From Stygiolobus azoricus (GTDB lineage: Archaea > Thermoproteota > Thermoprotei_A > Sulfolobales > Sulfolobaceae), in contig NZ_CP045483.1 in the NCBI RefSeq assembly GCF_009729035.1, forward strand, positions 1,820,001-1,884,000: a DNA stretch of 64,000 nt, written 5' to 3'. Made by a program: the position numbers and the translations under genes. The notes beneath the pieces are model-generated. The model saw only the letters and a list, made by a program, of their open reading frames with translations. It searched no databases and had not been told where the DNA came from. Position 1 is the first letter of the stretch. Each line of letters opens with the position of its first letter. Of this stretch, positions 34,921-44,824 are shown piece by piece.

Positions 34921-36247
34921 CATTGCTGGATTTGACAGCGGGAACGGTGCTGGAGTAGAGACTGATATTAAGGTTTATGAAATCATGGGTGTTCACGGAG
35001 TAGGGGTAACCACAGCGATTACGTCCCAAAACACCCTCGGTATTTCTCACATTTTTCCCATACCTTCTGAAATTGTCAAGAGACAATTAGAGGCATTGAT
35101 TTCTGACTTCGAAATTAAATCTGCGAAATTAGGGATGATTTACACTAAAGAACAATTTTACGCGGTAGTTGAGTCGTTATCGGATAAAATTCCGTTAGTA
35201 ACAGATCCCGTAATATACGCAAAAGAGGGTACTCCCTTAATAAAAGACATCGAGGATTATAAAAAGGTCATATTACCGAGAACAACAGTCTTAACTCCTA
35301 ATGCTCTTGAGGCTTCGATTCTGTCTGGAATTAAGGTTATGGGAATTAATGATGCTGAAAAAGCTTGTAAAGAGCTCTCGAAGCAGTATAACATCCCTTA
35401 TGTCATAGTGAAGGGTGGCCACATGGAAGGAGAGTATAGTATAGACGTCCTTTACGATGGCGAGAAAGATCAGTACTTCAAAATAGGTTATAAGAGGATA
35501 GTTAATAACAAGAACACTCATGGGACAGGTAGTGTTTTCGCTACTGCAATTTCAGCCGGGTTAGCAAAGGGAAAAGACATTGTTTCCTCTTTCAGAACTG
35601 CTAGAGAGTTACTCCAAAAGGCTATATATTACGGGCTTGATATCGGAAAGGGTATAGGCCCCGTTGATCCGATTACTCCAACACTTGTAAAGTATATGAA
35701 GTTCGAGGTAATTGAAGAGATGCATAAGTTTGCCTATGAAGTTGAACAATGGAAGAACTTTTATAAGTTAATCCCCGAAGTGCAATCTAACTTAGCCCAT
35801 TCAATAGATCCTGATTTCGTAACTGGTTTAGAGGATATAGCAGTGTTCAGGGATAGGATAGTTAGAAACTGGGACAATAAAGTAAAAGTTGGCTTACCTG
35901 TAGTGTTCGGTAAACCTACCCATACGGCAAGGCTTTTATTATCGATCATGAAGTTCAACAAGGACGCCAGAGTTTTAATTAACATCAGGTTCACAGACGA
36001 GGCAGTAAGACTTCTCAAGGAAATAGGATATGAGGTTGTTGAAGTGAACAGAGAGTTAGAGCCCAACCCCCAAATAGAGGGTAAAAGCATGGAATGGATG
36101 GTTAATTATGTTTACATGACTTACGGAGATGTTCCTAATGTGATATTCGATCGAGGTGTTAAGGGTAAAGAGGCGATGATAAGGCTTTGGACTAGTTCAG
36201 TAGAAGAAATATTAAGTGCACTAAAATATTTAAGTGATAGGATATGA
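34898..36247 (+). CDS. thiDN: Bifunctional HMP/HMP-P kinase and thiamine-phosphate synthase (ThiD-ThiN)
   Basis: The N-terminal ThiD domain (about 1-260) has the ribokinase-like start [41 protein letters not shown] and the ATP/anion-hole motif [20 protein letters not shown]. The C-terminal ThiN domain (about 270-449) ends with [14 protein letters not shown] and joins the pyrimidine and thiazole units in archaea lacking ThiE. A GAGGA ribosome-binding site precedes the ATG within moaDE. It complements ThiC at 10569. Confidence 0.93.
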   Translation: MRKPVALSIAGFDSGNGAGVETDIKVYEIMGVHGVGVTTAITSQNTLGISHIFPIPSEIVKRQLEALISDFEIKSAKLGMIYTKEQFYAVVESLSDKIPLVTDPVIYAKEGTPLIKDIEDYKKVILPRTTVLTPNALEASILSGIKVMGINDAEKACKELSKQYNIPYVIVKGGHMEGEYSIDVLYDGEKDQYFKIGYKRIVNNKNTHGTGSVFATAISAGLAKGKDIVSSFRTARELLQKAIYYGLDIGKGIGPVDPITPTLVKYMKFEVIEEMHKFAYEVEQWKNFYKLIPEVQSNLAHSIDPDFVTGLEDIAVFRDRIVRNWDNKVKVGLPVVFGKPTHTARLLLSIMKFNKDARVLINIRFTDEAVRLLKEIGYEVVEVNRELEPNPQIEGKSMEWMVNYVYMTYGDVPNVIFDRGVKGKEAMIRLWTSSVEEILSALKYLSDRI

Positions 36248-36789
36248 CGGATATAGATCTAGAAAGAATACTTTCAGGAGGAAAAAATTTAGTGAGGACT
36301 GGATGGATGCAGAGGGGAGTTCCACCATCAGTGGGTGAGACCGTAGCACAACACAGTTGGGAGGCAGGAATATTGGCTTACTACATATCTAAAAAGCTGA
36401 AAGAGAAAGGAGTCAATGTATTACCAGAGAAAGCAGTAACAATAGCAGTGTTTCACGACATAGGGGAGACGCTTTTAGGCGATTTACCTAAATGGGCTAC
36501 TGATAGACTTCCTCAAAAGGAGGAAATGGAGAAGGAAGCAATTAAACAGTTAGGTCTTGGAGAAGAGCTTTTCGAGGAGTATAAAAACAAGTCTTTGGAG
36601 GGGCAAATAGCTAAGTTCAGCGAGATGTTGGCTACTTATCTTCAAGCTAAGAGGTACTTGAGACAAGGTTATGATGTTAAGGAAATTATGGAGACCTATT
36701 TCATTGTATTACAAGAGATGAAGAGAAAAAGTCCTTTCAATTTGATAGAAAATCAAATAGATTTTCTAATAAATGATTTAATTAAGTAG
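36244..36789 (+). CDS. HD-domain phosphohydrolase (YfbR/5'-nucleotidase-like)
   Basis: Metal ligands of the HD domain are visible: VAQHSWEAG (first His), [16 protein letters not shown] (the HD pair with the GD.P motif of the YfbR-like subgroup), and a later conserved Asp/Glu region ([17 protein letters not shown]). The family removes phosphate from deoxynucleoside monophosphates; the exact substrate is unknown. At 181 residues it is a single HD domain. It overlaps thiDN by 4 bases and precedes ppa by 26. Confidence 0.85.
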   Translation: MTDIDLERILSGGKNLVRTGWMQRGVPPSVGETVAQHSWEAGILAYYISKKLKEKGVNVLPEKAVTIAVFHDIGETLLGDLPKWATDRLPQKEEMEKEAIKQLGLGEELFEEYKNKSLEGQIAKFSEMLATYLQAKRYLRQGYDVKEIMETYFIVLQEMKRKSPFNLIENQIDFLINDLIK

Positions 36790-36815
36790 CTCTCCTTTTT
36801 TAATAGGGAGAAATT

Positions 36816-37334
36816 ATGAAAATGGGCCCAGGTAAAAAAGCACCTGATGAAGTAAACGTATTAGTAGAAATACCGATGGGTTCAAATATAAAGTATGAAT
36901 ACGACGAAGAGGAAGAAGTAGTAAAAGTGGACAGAGTTCTTTATACGTCTATGATGTACCCGTTCAACTACGGTTTCGTGCCCGGTACTCTAGAGGAGGA
37001 CGGAGACCCTATAGACGTATTAGTGATAACTTCATATCCAATAATGCCCGGCACTGCTATTGAAGCTAGACCAGTAGGAATTCTTTACATGAGGGATGAG
37101 GAGGGAGAAGACGCAAAGATCATTGCTGTTCCAAAGGACAAAATAGACCCGAGCTATTCGAACATAAGAGATATAATAGATTTGCCTGAAGCTGTAAAGA
37201 ACAAGATCGTACACTTCTTCGAGCACTATAAAGAGCTGGAGCCGGGTAAGTGGGTAAAAGTTTCCGGTTGGGGGTCTGCAAACGAGGCCAAGGCTAGAAT
37301 AAATGCTGCAATTAAAAGGGCTTCAGGAAAATGA
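36816..37334 (+). CDS. ppa: Inorganic pyrophosphatase, family I
   Basis: The soluble enzyme hydrolyses pyrophosphate and pulls biosynthetic reactions forward. The signature DGDPIDVLV carries the three metal-binding aspartates; [22 protein letters not shown] and [17 protein letters not shown] are family motifs. At 172 residues it is the short hexameric archaeal/bacterial type. GGGAGA about 5 bases before the ATG is a good ribosome-binding site. The glycosyltransferase gene follows after 3 bases. Confidence 0.96.
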   Translation: MKMGPGKKAPDEVNVLVEIPMGSNIKYEYDEEEEVVKVDRVLYTSMMYPFNYGFVPGTLEEDGDPIDVLVITSYPIMPGTAIEARPVGILYMRDEEGEDAKIIAVPKDKIDPSYSNIRDIIDLPEAVKNKIVHFFEHYKELEPGKWVKVSGWGSANEAKARINAAIKRASGK

Positions 37335-37337
37335 ATA

Positions 37338-38618
37338 ATGTGGTTTTTTATCCCTGATTCTTTCCTCATAATTATTATTTTACTCCTATCATTTATCCCA
37401 GCTTTATGGAACCTTTTACAAGTCTATTATTACATAGTGGGTTTGAAAGCTACCAATAACACAAAGTCACAAAGTAGAGGAGAAAAATTCTTTTCCATAA
37501 TAGTTGCGGTAAAGGGAGAAGACAGAGAGACTATAAAAGGACTAGTTGAAAATTTGTCCTCTTTAGATTATCAAAATTATGAAGTGATTATAGTCTCAGA
37601 TGACGATGAGACTCACTTTAAGCAAATATTTGACGATCTCTCCTTGCCTAAAAACTTCAGAATCTTCAGAAGGGATAACCCTAAGGGGGGAAAGGCTGGA
37701 GCGTTAAATTTCGCTTGTAGTAAAGGAATAGGCGATTATTTTGTTTTTCTTGATGCAGATGCGAGAGTAGATAAGGAATTCCTGAAGAGGTTAAACGAAA
37801 AGGATTTTAGTGCTGCAGCCTTTAAAATTTCAATTTATGGAGTTGAGACAGAGTTACAAAAGTATTATAAGAACTTCACAGATAAGGTAATGATATCTCT
37901 GTTTAGGGGTAGGAGTTCATTAGGATTACCTATTTTTCCCAACGGTTCTGCTTTCTCCATAAGGAGAGATATCTTGTGGAATATGGAATTGTGGAAAGAG
38001 GGTGCAATAGCAGAGGATTTAGAACTAGGAATAAGGCTTTTCCTTAAAGGGGTAAAGGTCGACTACTTCCATGATATAACGATCTTATCAAAAGCTCCTT
38101 ATACTTTACACGATCTCTTTAAACAGATCGAGAGATGGTCTTACGGTTCCTCACAAATACTCTTACTGTCTTTAAAAATGTTAAGGAAAGGATTTAAGGG
38201 AGTTGAGGGGTTCATTTACGCTCAGCAGTGGGGAATCTACCCCTTGTTTTTATTAACCTTGCTGTTCTTCAACGGAATGGAATTTCTCTTTAGAATAAAC
38301 CAATTAGTCCTCTTGTTACCGTTAATTATTTACGGAGTATCTACAATGATTTATGCATTATCTTTAGGTCAAAAAGAAGGAGATTTTAGAATTGTAATGA
38401 CTATAATAAATGCTTCAACTTCAGGATATTGGAAAGGACTTTTGAAAATCCCGTATAAGTGGAGGGTTACTCCGAAACAGAGAAGAGAAGAAGAAAGTCA
38501 AAAATCTTCATTTAAAGAGTTGTCAATTTTCTTGTTCAGTTTCATAAATTCCCTATACGGATATTGGTTGTCTAGCCTGATTCTATTGGGACTGGCAATT
38601 ATGGAGTCGCTTGCTTAG
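37338..38618 (+). CDS. Membrane glycosyltransferase, family 2
   Basis: An N-terminal transmembrane helix (about 8-30) is followed by a GT-A domain with SIIVAVKGED, VSDDDET, FLDADARVD (DxD, metal and sugar nucleotide), AEDLELGIRLFLKG (ED motif) and QIERWSYGS (Q-x-x-RW), the set typical of processive-type family 2 enzymes. Three to four further transmembrane helices follow (about 295-345 and 400-422). It may build a glycolipid or polysaccharide; no partner gene shows which. Its 3' end overlaps the opposite pilus ATPase gene by 20 bases. Confidence 0.9.
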   Translation: MWFFIPDSFLIIIILLLSFIPALWNLLQVYYYIVGLKATNNTKSQSRGEKFFSIIVAVKGEDRETIKGLVENLSSLDYQNYEVIIVSDDDETHFKQIFDDLSLPKNFRIFRRDNPKGGKAGALNFACSKGIGDYFVFLDADARVDKEFLKRLNEKDFSAAAFKISIYGVETELQKYYKNFTDKVMISLFRGRSSLGLPIFPNGSAFSIRRDILWNMELWKEGAIAEDLELGIRLFLKGVKVDYFHDITILSKAPYTLHDLFKQIERWSYGSSQILLLSLKMLRKGFKGVEGFIYAQQWGIYPLFLLTLLFFNGMEFLFRINQLVLLLPLIIYGVSTMIYALSLGQKEGDFRIVMTIINASTSGYWKGLLKIPYKWRVTPKQRREEESQKSSFKELSIFLFSFINSLYGYWLSSLILLGLAIMESLA

Positions 38619-40341
38619 CACCAGAAATCATTTGTACTTCTCTCATGGCTTCTTCTGGTCTTAGAGAGTATTTAATTATATACTTCTTTAGTAGCTTATA
38701 GCTATCCTTACTTTGTATTATCTGCCTTGTGCTTGCCAACATCTTCAAGTAAGTAGCTCTCCTTTCGATTTCAGCTTTAACATCATCAAAGTTCTTTCCA
38801 CTTTCCTCTACTCTAGCCCTTAATACCATAGCAGCGTTGTAGTCAATTATATGTGTGTCAGTATTGGGATCCCATCTTACGCTTTGCCTTAGGTCGTTGT
38901 ACGACACTATTTCATTTATTGCGACAGCTCTTCTTCTCAAGAGTATCTTATCGCCAACATATACTGGTAATCTCCTTACAGTTACAATTATGTTCATCAT
39001 TGGTATCCACTCCGAAGGAATATTTAGTGGTTCGTTCATCAACCTCTTTACTGCGCTTTCAGGGTCGTAGGCATGGAATGTTGTGGCTCCACCGTGTCCA
39101 GTGGATAAAGCCTGGAACAATACATATGCTTCCTCGCCTCTGATCTCACCTACTACTATTAAATCAGGCCTATATCTCAGGGATAACTTTAGTAGATCCA
39201 TTAATGTTATTTCTTTTCCTAAACCTCCATAAGCAAGTCTTGCATATAATTGTACCCAGTTATCTTGTGCTAGTCTGATCTCAGGGATATCCTCTATGGA
39301 CACTATCTTCATTGATTCTTTGACCAAGTTCAGGATAGCGTTCATTACGGTGGTCTTACCAGCTCCGGTTACTCCTATGACCATGAATGACATCTTCATA
39401 TCTATAGCATACCATAAGTATGCTGCAGCCTCTGGCGAAAGGACTTTGCTATTTATTAAGTCCAATATTGTGATCGGACTCTCAGAGAACCTCCTTATTA
39501 CGAGGGAAGAGCCGTTAGCCGATACTTCTCTCTTAAAAGTTGCTGCAATTCTGTCTCCTTTAGGTAATATACCGTCAGCTATAGGTGTTGCTACTGAAAT
39601 GGTCTTATTAGCTAAAGATATGAATCTTAAGACTAGTTCGTCAATAAGTTGTTCGCCGTCAATTATCCTGCCGAACATGTTCATTTGCTTCGTAATGATT
39701 ATGTTTGTGGGGGTATACTCGAATTGTCGGTGGTATACGTAAATGGGTAAATTAACTCCACTAGAGGAGATATCCTCAACATTATGGTCTAATAGTAAGG
39801 GCGTAAGTATATTGTAACCGAACATGTTTCTAAGCAAATAATAGAGTGCTACCTTAAACGGTGTTGATAATACGTTTAGTTCTCCTACTTTACCTTGGAA
39901 TACCTTGAGTTCCGGTCTCTTAGCATTAAGGTCTACTAAGATTTTCCCTAAAGGCACGTGATCTGCATCAGCTAGTAAGCTCCTTTCCACTTCATCGATT
40001 AGCAAGAGGTATAAATTGAACGTGTTGACGTCCATCAAAGGTTCGATCAAGATGTATTTGTATATTCCCTTTTCCTCGTCATAAGTTATGAAGACGTTTG
40101 GTTTTGCTATGGAGAGTTCGATTCTGTGGTCATTAAAGTCGTTTGCTATTTCCTCTGGAATTATATTGGATAAGTCGATGTCGTACTGAGAATAAACCTC
40201 TCCCTCAATGCTTTGTACCGGTATAAATAACGGGTAGAGTGAGAAGGGAAGATCTAAGTCTTCTATTTTAGGGGTGATTTTTTTGTTACCGCTGGAAAAT
40301 TTAGGTAATTTTAACTTTAATTTTTGGGAACTCATTATCAT
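38599..40341 (-). CDS. Type II/IV secretion (pilus) system ATPase, GspE/VirB11-like
   Basis: The 580-residue protein has an N-terminal basic region, a GspE-type N-domain and a C-terminal RecA-like ATPase. Walker A is GVTGAGKTT (about 322-330), the Asp box VSIEDIPE follows, then LIVVGEIRGEEAYVLFQALSTGHGGATTFHA with Walker B and His box. It powers assembly of type IV pilus-like fibres from the cytoplasm together with the following platform protein. Sulfolobales have several such pairs (archaellum, Aap, Ups, Bas). No pilin gene is adjacent, so I do not assign a named system. Confidence 0.9.
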   Translation of the reverse strand: MIMSSQKLKLKLPKFSSGNKKITPKIEDLDLPFSLYPLFIPVQSIEGEVYSQYDIDLSNIIPEEIANDFNDHRIELSIAKPNVFITYDEEKGIYKYILIEPLMDVNTFNLYLLLIDEVERSLLADADHVPLGKILVDLNAKRPELKVFQGKVGELNVLSTPFKVALYYLLRNMFGYNILTPLLLDHNVEDISSSGVNLPIYVYHRQFEYTPTNIIITKQMNMFGRIIDGEQLIDELVLRFISLANKTISVATPIADGILPKGDRIAATFKREVSANGSSLVIRRFSESPITILDLINSKVLSPEAAAYLWYAIDMKMSFMVIGVTGAGKTTVMNAILNLVKESMKIVSIEDIPEIRLAQDNWVQLYARLAYGGLGKEITLMDLLKLSLRYRPDLIVVGEIRGEEAYVLFQALSTGHGGATTFHAYDPESAVKRLMNEPLNIPSEWIPMMNIIVTVRRLPVYVGDKILLRRRAVAINEIVSYNDLRQSVRWDPNTDTHIIDYNAAMVLRARVEESGKNFDDVKAEIERRATYLKMLASTRQIIQSKDSYKLLKKYIIKYSLRPEEAMREVQMISGAKQATP

Positions 40342-40369
40342 ATCTTAACTTCCTCTTCTATATAAGCTT

Positions 40370-42265
40370 TTATAATGTTGGAGTTTGATGCGGTATAAAT
40401 GAGAAGTGCAGCAGTAGGGTCATTAAGAGTAGTATCATTGTTATTGTCATGAGAATGATAGAGTGTTTGTAACCGTTGGCTATTCTACCTCTAGCCAATT
40501 TTCCAACTAATAGGCCTGCTAGCATAGAGTTAAACACAGAGGACAAAGCAGTCATGTATATTGCTTTCGGAACTAAAGTAGTGGCTACTGCTAGAGGTCC
40601 GTATGTGAAAGCATAACCACCAGTACTTATCAAGGATAATATGGCACTTGACAATATTACTGAGGTAATTAAGGCTAGAATTGAACCTATGTAGGGCATG
40701 TATAATAATACCTTTATCTTAGAGTAATATTCGTTTCTAATTCTTATTTGTGAATCAAGCTGATCAGCTAATATCTCTACCGATTCTGGTGTTAAACTTC
40801 CTATTTCCACCATGTCGGCTAAGGAGTTAAACGCTACCTTGGTAGGGAAGTCTATTATTGTCTGAGATGCCTTTCTGAATGCGTCCTTCACGGGCATACC
40901 TAACTTGATATAAGCATAAAGCCTCTTCAAAACGTTCTGTAATTTACCCATCTCTTTATTGTCCTTCAAGTTTTTAATAATGGTCTCTGGGGATAAACCG
41001 GCTCTGACTCCTTCACCAATGGCCCTGAGAAGTCTCACTACGTAAATATCATAGCCTGTACCTTCGTTCAGTTCCCTTTGTGCCATTATAGTAGGCGGTA
41101 TCAGTGCTAATATGAATCCAAGGGTTAATCCTATCACGGTTGCAGGAACGTAGTACGTCGTCCCACTCAGTGTGAACATTCCGATTATCAAATATTGGGA
41201 AGCCACGGGTGGATAGTGGAAAATTCTTGACATTAACGGCTCTAGAATTATCATTAAAACAATACCTACGATAAATCCAACGGGTAAGAGTGCTAAGAAT
41301 AATTTATCTGCTTTCAAAGGTTTCTCTGGGAATTTAAATTGAAGCGAATCAACTGCAAATATGAAAAGTACGTTAACCATTGGGACAAATATTACTACTA
41401 AAATACCGATGATAGGTAGTGGTAGTAACTGGAGTAATGTAAATACTGACTCTAGAATTAGAATAAGATATATGGTTATGTAACCTGAAGCTAACCACGT
41501 TACATATCCTTCCCCTACACCTGATAATCTATCAGCGGCCACAGAAGCTAGTAACTCTATTCTCTTTATAATATCCTTAACCTTAGTAGACATGGTTTCG
41601 TAAACGGGTGCCCCACTAACCTCAGCTGTTATATATGTGGTCATTAGCTCCTCGTAGAGCTTTGAGGGTACAATTTTAATGGAGCTGTCAACAGCTCTTT
41701 CCACACTCTCTCCTAGATAGTTCATTCTTTTTACGATGTATTTGGAAACTCCGTTAATGTAAGTAAAAGCTCTGGTCTTGCTAAGGTTTTCAAACAATAT
41801 CTTTGGTGATAAGCCAGATCTAAGGAATACTAGGAATAATGCTGCAAATGCAGGTGTTTCAGCTTCTATACCTATTCTTCTATTATCGATCTTCTGCGAA
41901 ATATTGAGGTTAAACAAAAGGTATGTTACCGGCGGAATTATAATGCCGAATATAAAGCTCATTATTCCGAATACTGCGAACTTACGATTACCAGTTAGCA
42001 CAAAATCTCTAATAGAGATTATGCCTACAGCTAAAAGAACTATCATGAATACTATAGAAATTATTAGAAAGAATACAAATCTCGAAGCTAATATCTGAGG
42101 GTCATCGGGGAGCCCAGCTTTTTCAAGCTTCTTTCGTAATGATTTAGCTAAGGATTTGGCTAAAGATGATTTATAAAATAATAAATCGATAGTACTATAA
42201 TTAGGTTTAGAAGCTGAGTTCGAGTTATTTTTATTTGACTTTTTTCTTCCGATTGAAATTGCCAT
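40370..42265 (-). CDS. Pilus assembly platform protein, TadC/T2SF type with two repeats
   Basis: This 631-residue membrane protein pairs with the ATPase gene 28 bases downstream. Two copies of the T2SF cytoplasmic domain are visible, one near GLSPKILFENL (about 152-300) and one near GLSPETIIKNLKDN (about 413-545), each followed by transmembrane helices; in total about nine or ten helices. This duplicated layout is the rule for archaeal ArlJ/TadC-like proteins. A TATA-like GTTTATATTA lies about 30 bases before the ATG. The pilins are not nearby. Confidence 0.88.
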   Translation of the reverse strand: MAISIGRKKSNKNNSNSASKPNYSTIDLLFYKSSLAKSLAKSLRKKLEKAGLPDDPQILASRFVFFLIISIVFMIVLLAVGIISIRDFVLTGNRKFAVFGIMSFIFGIIIPPVTYLLFNLNISQKIDNRRIGIEAETPAFAALFLVFLRSGLSPKILFENLSKTRAFTYINGVSKYIVKRMNYLGESVERAVDSSIKIVPSKLYEELMTTYITAEVSGAPVYETMSTKVKDIIKRIELLASVAADRLSGVGEGYVTWLASGYITIYLILILESVFTLLQLLPLPIIGILVVIFVPMVNVLFIFAVDSLQFKFPEKPLKADKLFLALLPVGFIVGIVLMIILEPLMSRIFHYPPVASQYLIIGMFTLSGTTYYVPATVIGLTLGFILALIPPTIMAQRELNEGTGYDIYVVRLLRAIGEGVRAGLSPETIIKNLKDNKEMGKLQNVLKRLYAYIKLGMPVKDAFRKASQTIIDFPTKVAFNSLADMVEIGSLTPESVEILADQLDSQIRIRNEYYSKIKVLLYMPYIGSILALITSVILSSAILSLISTGGYAFTYGPLAVATTLVPKAIYMTALSSVFNSMLAGLLVGKLARGRIANGYKHSIILMTITMILLLMTLLLHFSFIPHQTPTL

Positions 42266-42417
42266 TAATATAATTTAGACTATCTGTTTAATATAAACCT
42301 TTATAGATGGTTTACGACATAGTAGGTGAAGTGATAAATTATGTTATAGAAGTTTAATCCGTTATATTTTACGATATACGTCTTAGTTGTACTTCCTTGG
42401 GCTTCAGTGTCTTTCTG

Positions 42418-43494
42418 TCAAGTATGTATCTCCACTATATCTCCGTCCTCCAATATGTGATCTGCACCTACTTTTTGTCCGGGGAATTTTGCAGATTTTC
42501 CCCAAATCTTCGCATATTTGAACTGTTCAGCAAATTCGTTATGGAGCTTTCTTGCAACATCGATAACAGTAGACCCTCTCTTCACTACTAGGGGTTCACC
42601 GGATGGCTTAGATCCAGGCTCTTTAGTGTAAACTCTTATAACGTCTAAGGCTCTGAATATACTTTCTTTTAACTTCTCTAAGTCCTGCCATTTCACCACT
42701 ATTGTATCTGGGTCTGAAAATTCGTCTAAAGTCACTGTCACTGACGGTTTATAAATTGTAGTCTGAAATACTTCTCTTTCTACGTCATCAAGTGTTATTT
42801 CACCGAAGATTTTTACTAGAGCATTCTTTATGCCGAAACTCTCCAAGTACCTTCTAATTTCATCCTCTGTGGTATTAACAAGTTTGCCCATTAGCACAAT
42901 CCTTATTCCAGTATTACCTTGCCTCGCCCTGTCTATTACTATCTTACCTTTAGCTTTACGTAATGTTACACCGTTAGAATCGAGATACGCCTTTATGTTA
43001 TCGAACATTGTCTTATCTCTGACAACTATTAGTAATTCATCGGCGTTCTTCACTAAACCTAGTATTCTCCCTATCAAGCTTCTTGCCTCGAATATTAATG
43101 GAGGCGTGTTAACCAACTGGATCTGAACATCTAAATACTTCATCATACCCGGAACGGGTAATTCTTCAGGATCGTTCTTCACATTAGTCAGTTTTCTCAT
43201 TAGTTCGTTCTTTAGTTGGTTATCGCCAATCATCACAACTTGTCCAGCTCCCTCTTTTTCGATAAAAAATTGTAGGCCTCTCCCGACAGAGGAGGATTTC
43301 CTCCTTTCGAGCTGGGCTTCCTCCTTAAGCTCGGCGAGTCGTCTTTTAGCCCAATAAACTAGGTTTTCAGTACCTTTGTGTTTTGGGACTGCACTTAGGA
43401 AATCTTGTAAAGCTTTAATTTTCTCTTCCGTAGTCTTAGCATCCATGTACTTAATCCACTTAGCTTTAGCCTCAGCTGGTAAGTTAGTAACCAT
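42418..43494 (-). CDS. DRG-family TGS-domain protein with lost GTPase motifs
   Basis: The order of parts is that of DRG/Obg-like GTPases: helical N-terminus with RRLAELKEEAQLERRKSSSVGRGLQFFIEKEG, a G-like domain (about 84-250), and a C-terminal TGS domain (about 280-358: IRVYTKEPGSKPSGEPLVVKRGSTVIDVARKLH ... ILEDGDIVEIHT). The P-loop, normally GFPSVGKST, is GDNQLKNEL (90-98), and the DLPG motif is NTPP (129-132). GTP binding is therefore unlikely. It overlaps rnhB by 11 bases in a translation-related operon; a ribosome-binding structural role is possible. Confidence 0.85.
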   Translation of the reverse strand: MVTNLPAEAKAKWIKYMDAKTTEEKIKALQDFLSAVPKHKGTENLVYWAKRRLAELKEEAQLERRKSSSVGRGLQFFIEKEGAGQVVMIGDNQLKNELMRKLTNVKNDPEELPVPGMMKYLDVQIQLVNTPPLIFEARSLIGRILGLVKNADELLIVVRDKTMFDNIKAYLDSNGVTLRKAKGKIVIDRARQGNTGIRIVLMGKLVNTTEDEIRRYLESFGIKNALVKIFGEITLDDVEREVFQTTIYKPSVTVTLDEFSDPDTIVVKWQDLEKLKESIFRALDVIRVYTKEPGSKPSGEPLVVKRGSTVIDVARKLHNEFAEQFKYAKIWGKSAKFPGQKVGADHILEDGDIVEIHT

Positions 43495-44116
43495 GTTTAC
43501 TAATATAATAATTAGGTGCTATCTCTTGTAAAATTTTCCACGACCTTCTTATGATCGGAGGTGGAGTTGAGGAAACAGAGTAAACTTGTTTAATCCAATC
43601 TACCGTTTTATCATCTCCAGGGTAACCGCTGCCAAAATCGCCGTATTTTTGTTTGAGGATATCAACGTATTTATCTCTTATCACTTTGGCTATAATACTT
43701 GCTGCACTACATTCCGGGTATAATACGTCAGCGTTATGTATAACATTAGGCTCAGCTCCTATCTCTTTAATGAACCTAATAACTCTTTCCTCTTTTCCTA
43801 CTTTATCAACCGTAACTCTGCCAGGCCTGAAAGGGAGGGCGGATTGAATTATTTTTATGACGCTGTCATATGTTAATTCGTTCAAGTTCCTCGCATCTAT
43901 ATCCTCGGGAAAGACCTTGACTATCGCTATGCTTAAGCTATAATATAGAATTAACTTAAATAGTTCTTCTCTCTTCTCCCTCTTCAGCTTTTTACTGTCT
44001 TTAACTCCTAACTTTGCTAAGAGCTCTGCCTTATCTTCTTCTATCACGACACCGGCTACTATCATCGGTCCTATTATTGAGCCCCTACCAGCCTCGTCTA
44101 CTCCTAGAAGGATCAT
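43484..44116 (-). CDS. rnhB: Ribonuclease HII
   Basis: RNase HII removes ribonucleotides and RNA from RNA-DNA hybrids. The start MILLGVDEAGRGSIIGPMIVAGV carries the catalytic DEAGRG motif; the YPECSAASIIAKVIRDKY motif and the metal ligand Asp (HNADVLYP region) are present, as is GSGYPGD. At 210 residues it is of normal archaeal size. It overlaps NMD3 by 4 bases and the DRG-like gene by 11. Confidence 0.96.
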   Translation of the reverse strand: MILLGVDEAGRGSIIGPMIVAGVVIEEDKAELLAKLGVKDSKKLKREKREELFKLILYYSLSIAIVKVFPEDIDARNLNELTYDSVIKIIQSALPFRPGRVTVDKVGKEERVIRFIKEIGAEPNVIHNADVLYPECSAASIIAKVIRDKYVDILKQKYGDFGSGYPGDDKTVDWIKQVYSVSSTPPPIIRRSWKILQEIAPNYYISKHGY

Positions 44117-44823
44117 ATTCTTACTGAAATCACAAGCTTAGCAAACTTTTTACCGTTTCTTATTGTCTCATCTTGATATGTCTCGATCACTTTTACGTCT
44201 TTAACACTTGAAGTAAAAGCTGAGACAATTCTCCTCGCTACGCTTTTCTTAATAAAATAATAGTCTACGCCTTCTTTACCTTCAGCTATGTCCGATAGGT
44301 TTTCAATTGCCTCACGATCAAAGAATGACTCAAAAACGTTCTTCTTCTCAGGTGATAAACTTCCCTCAGTTTTACTTCTCAATTGAATAATTGCTTCATA
44401 ATATTTTGACTTCTTCTTTATACAATCAGGGCAAACTACCTTATCCACTTTAAGGCTTATAGTCTTTATTACTCTGAATTCTTTTCCCTTTATTCTTCCC
44501 TTAAATTCTATATCTATAAAGGAATGACCGTTAGGGTCTGAATACTGGTTAGTAATACTGTAGTTAAACTCCTCGATATTAGGATCGAGCTTTATTCTTT
44601 TGCTCATCTCTCTGTATATTACTGATTCCACTGGAGAAACTGTTAAGTCTCGGTGTTTAATCCACCTACCCTCAGCCCATTCCGAACCGCAGATCTTGCA
44701 GATTTTTCCCTTAATCTCTCTCGGCGTATCTACAAGTTCTTTGGTTTCTAGATAACAGTCAATGCAGAGGGGACCGATCAGTTCAACGTTTTCCCTACCG
44801 CATTTAACGCAGAACCTTGCCAT
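44113..44823 (-). CDS. NMD3-family protein, ribosome large subunit factor
   Basis: The N-terminal zinc-binding part has two CxxC pairs, CVKCGRENVELIGPLCIDC and, after a linker, KICKICGSEW, followed by a third pair VVCPDC at about residue 127, as in archaeal NMD3. The eukaryotic protein adapts the 60S subunit for export; the archaeal form lacks the export tail and probably acts in large-subunit maturation or quality control. At 236 residues it covers the archaeal core. It lies 1 base after the DUF424 gene and overlaps rnhB, in an operon with aIF2-beta. Confidence 0.88.
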   Translation of the reverse strand: MARFCVKCGRENVELIGPLCIDCYLETKELVDTPREIKGKICKICGSEWAEGRWIKHRDLTVSPVESVIYREMSKRIKLDPNIEEFNYSITNQYSDPNGHSFIDIEFKGRIKGKEFRVIKTISLKVDKVVCPDCIKKKSKYYEAIIQLRSKTEGSLSPEKKNVFESFFDREAIENLSDIAEGKEGVDYYFIKKSVARRIVSAFTSSVKDVKVIETYQDETIRNGKKFAKLVISVRI

Positions 44824-44824
44824 C

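Noticed and set aside
36787-36812. TCTCC/GGAGA hairpin with a T run between the HD gene and ppa, as a terminator
   Set aside because: The stem is 5 bp, the genes are 26 bases apart on one strand, and GGGAGA is better explained as the ppa ribosome-binding site.
38599-42265. Assignment of the ATPase/platform pair to the archaellum
   Set aside because: No archaellin or other arl gene is adjacent and the ATPase length and N-terminus are not diagnostic.
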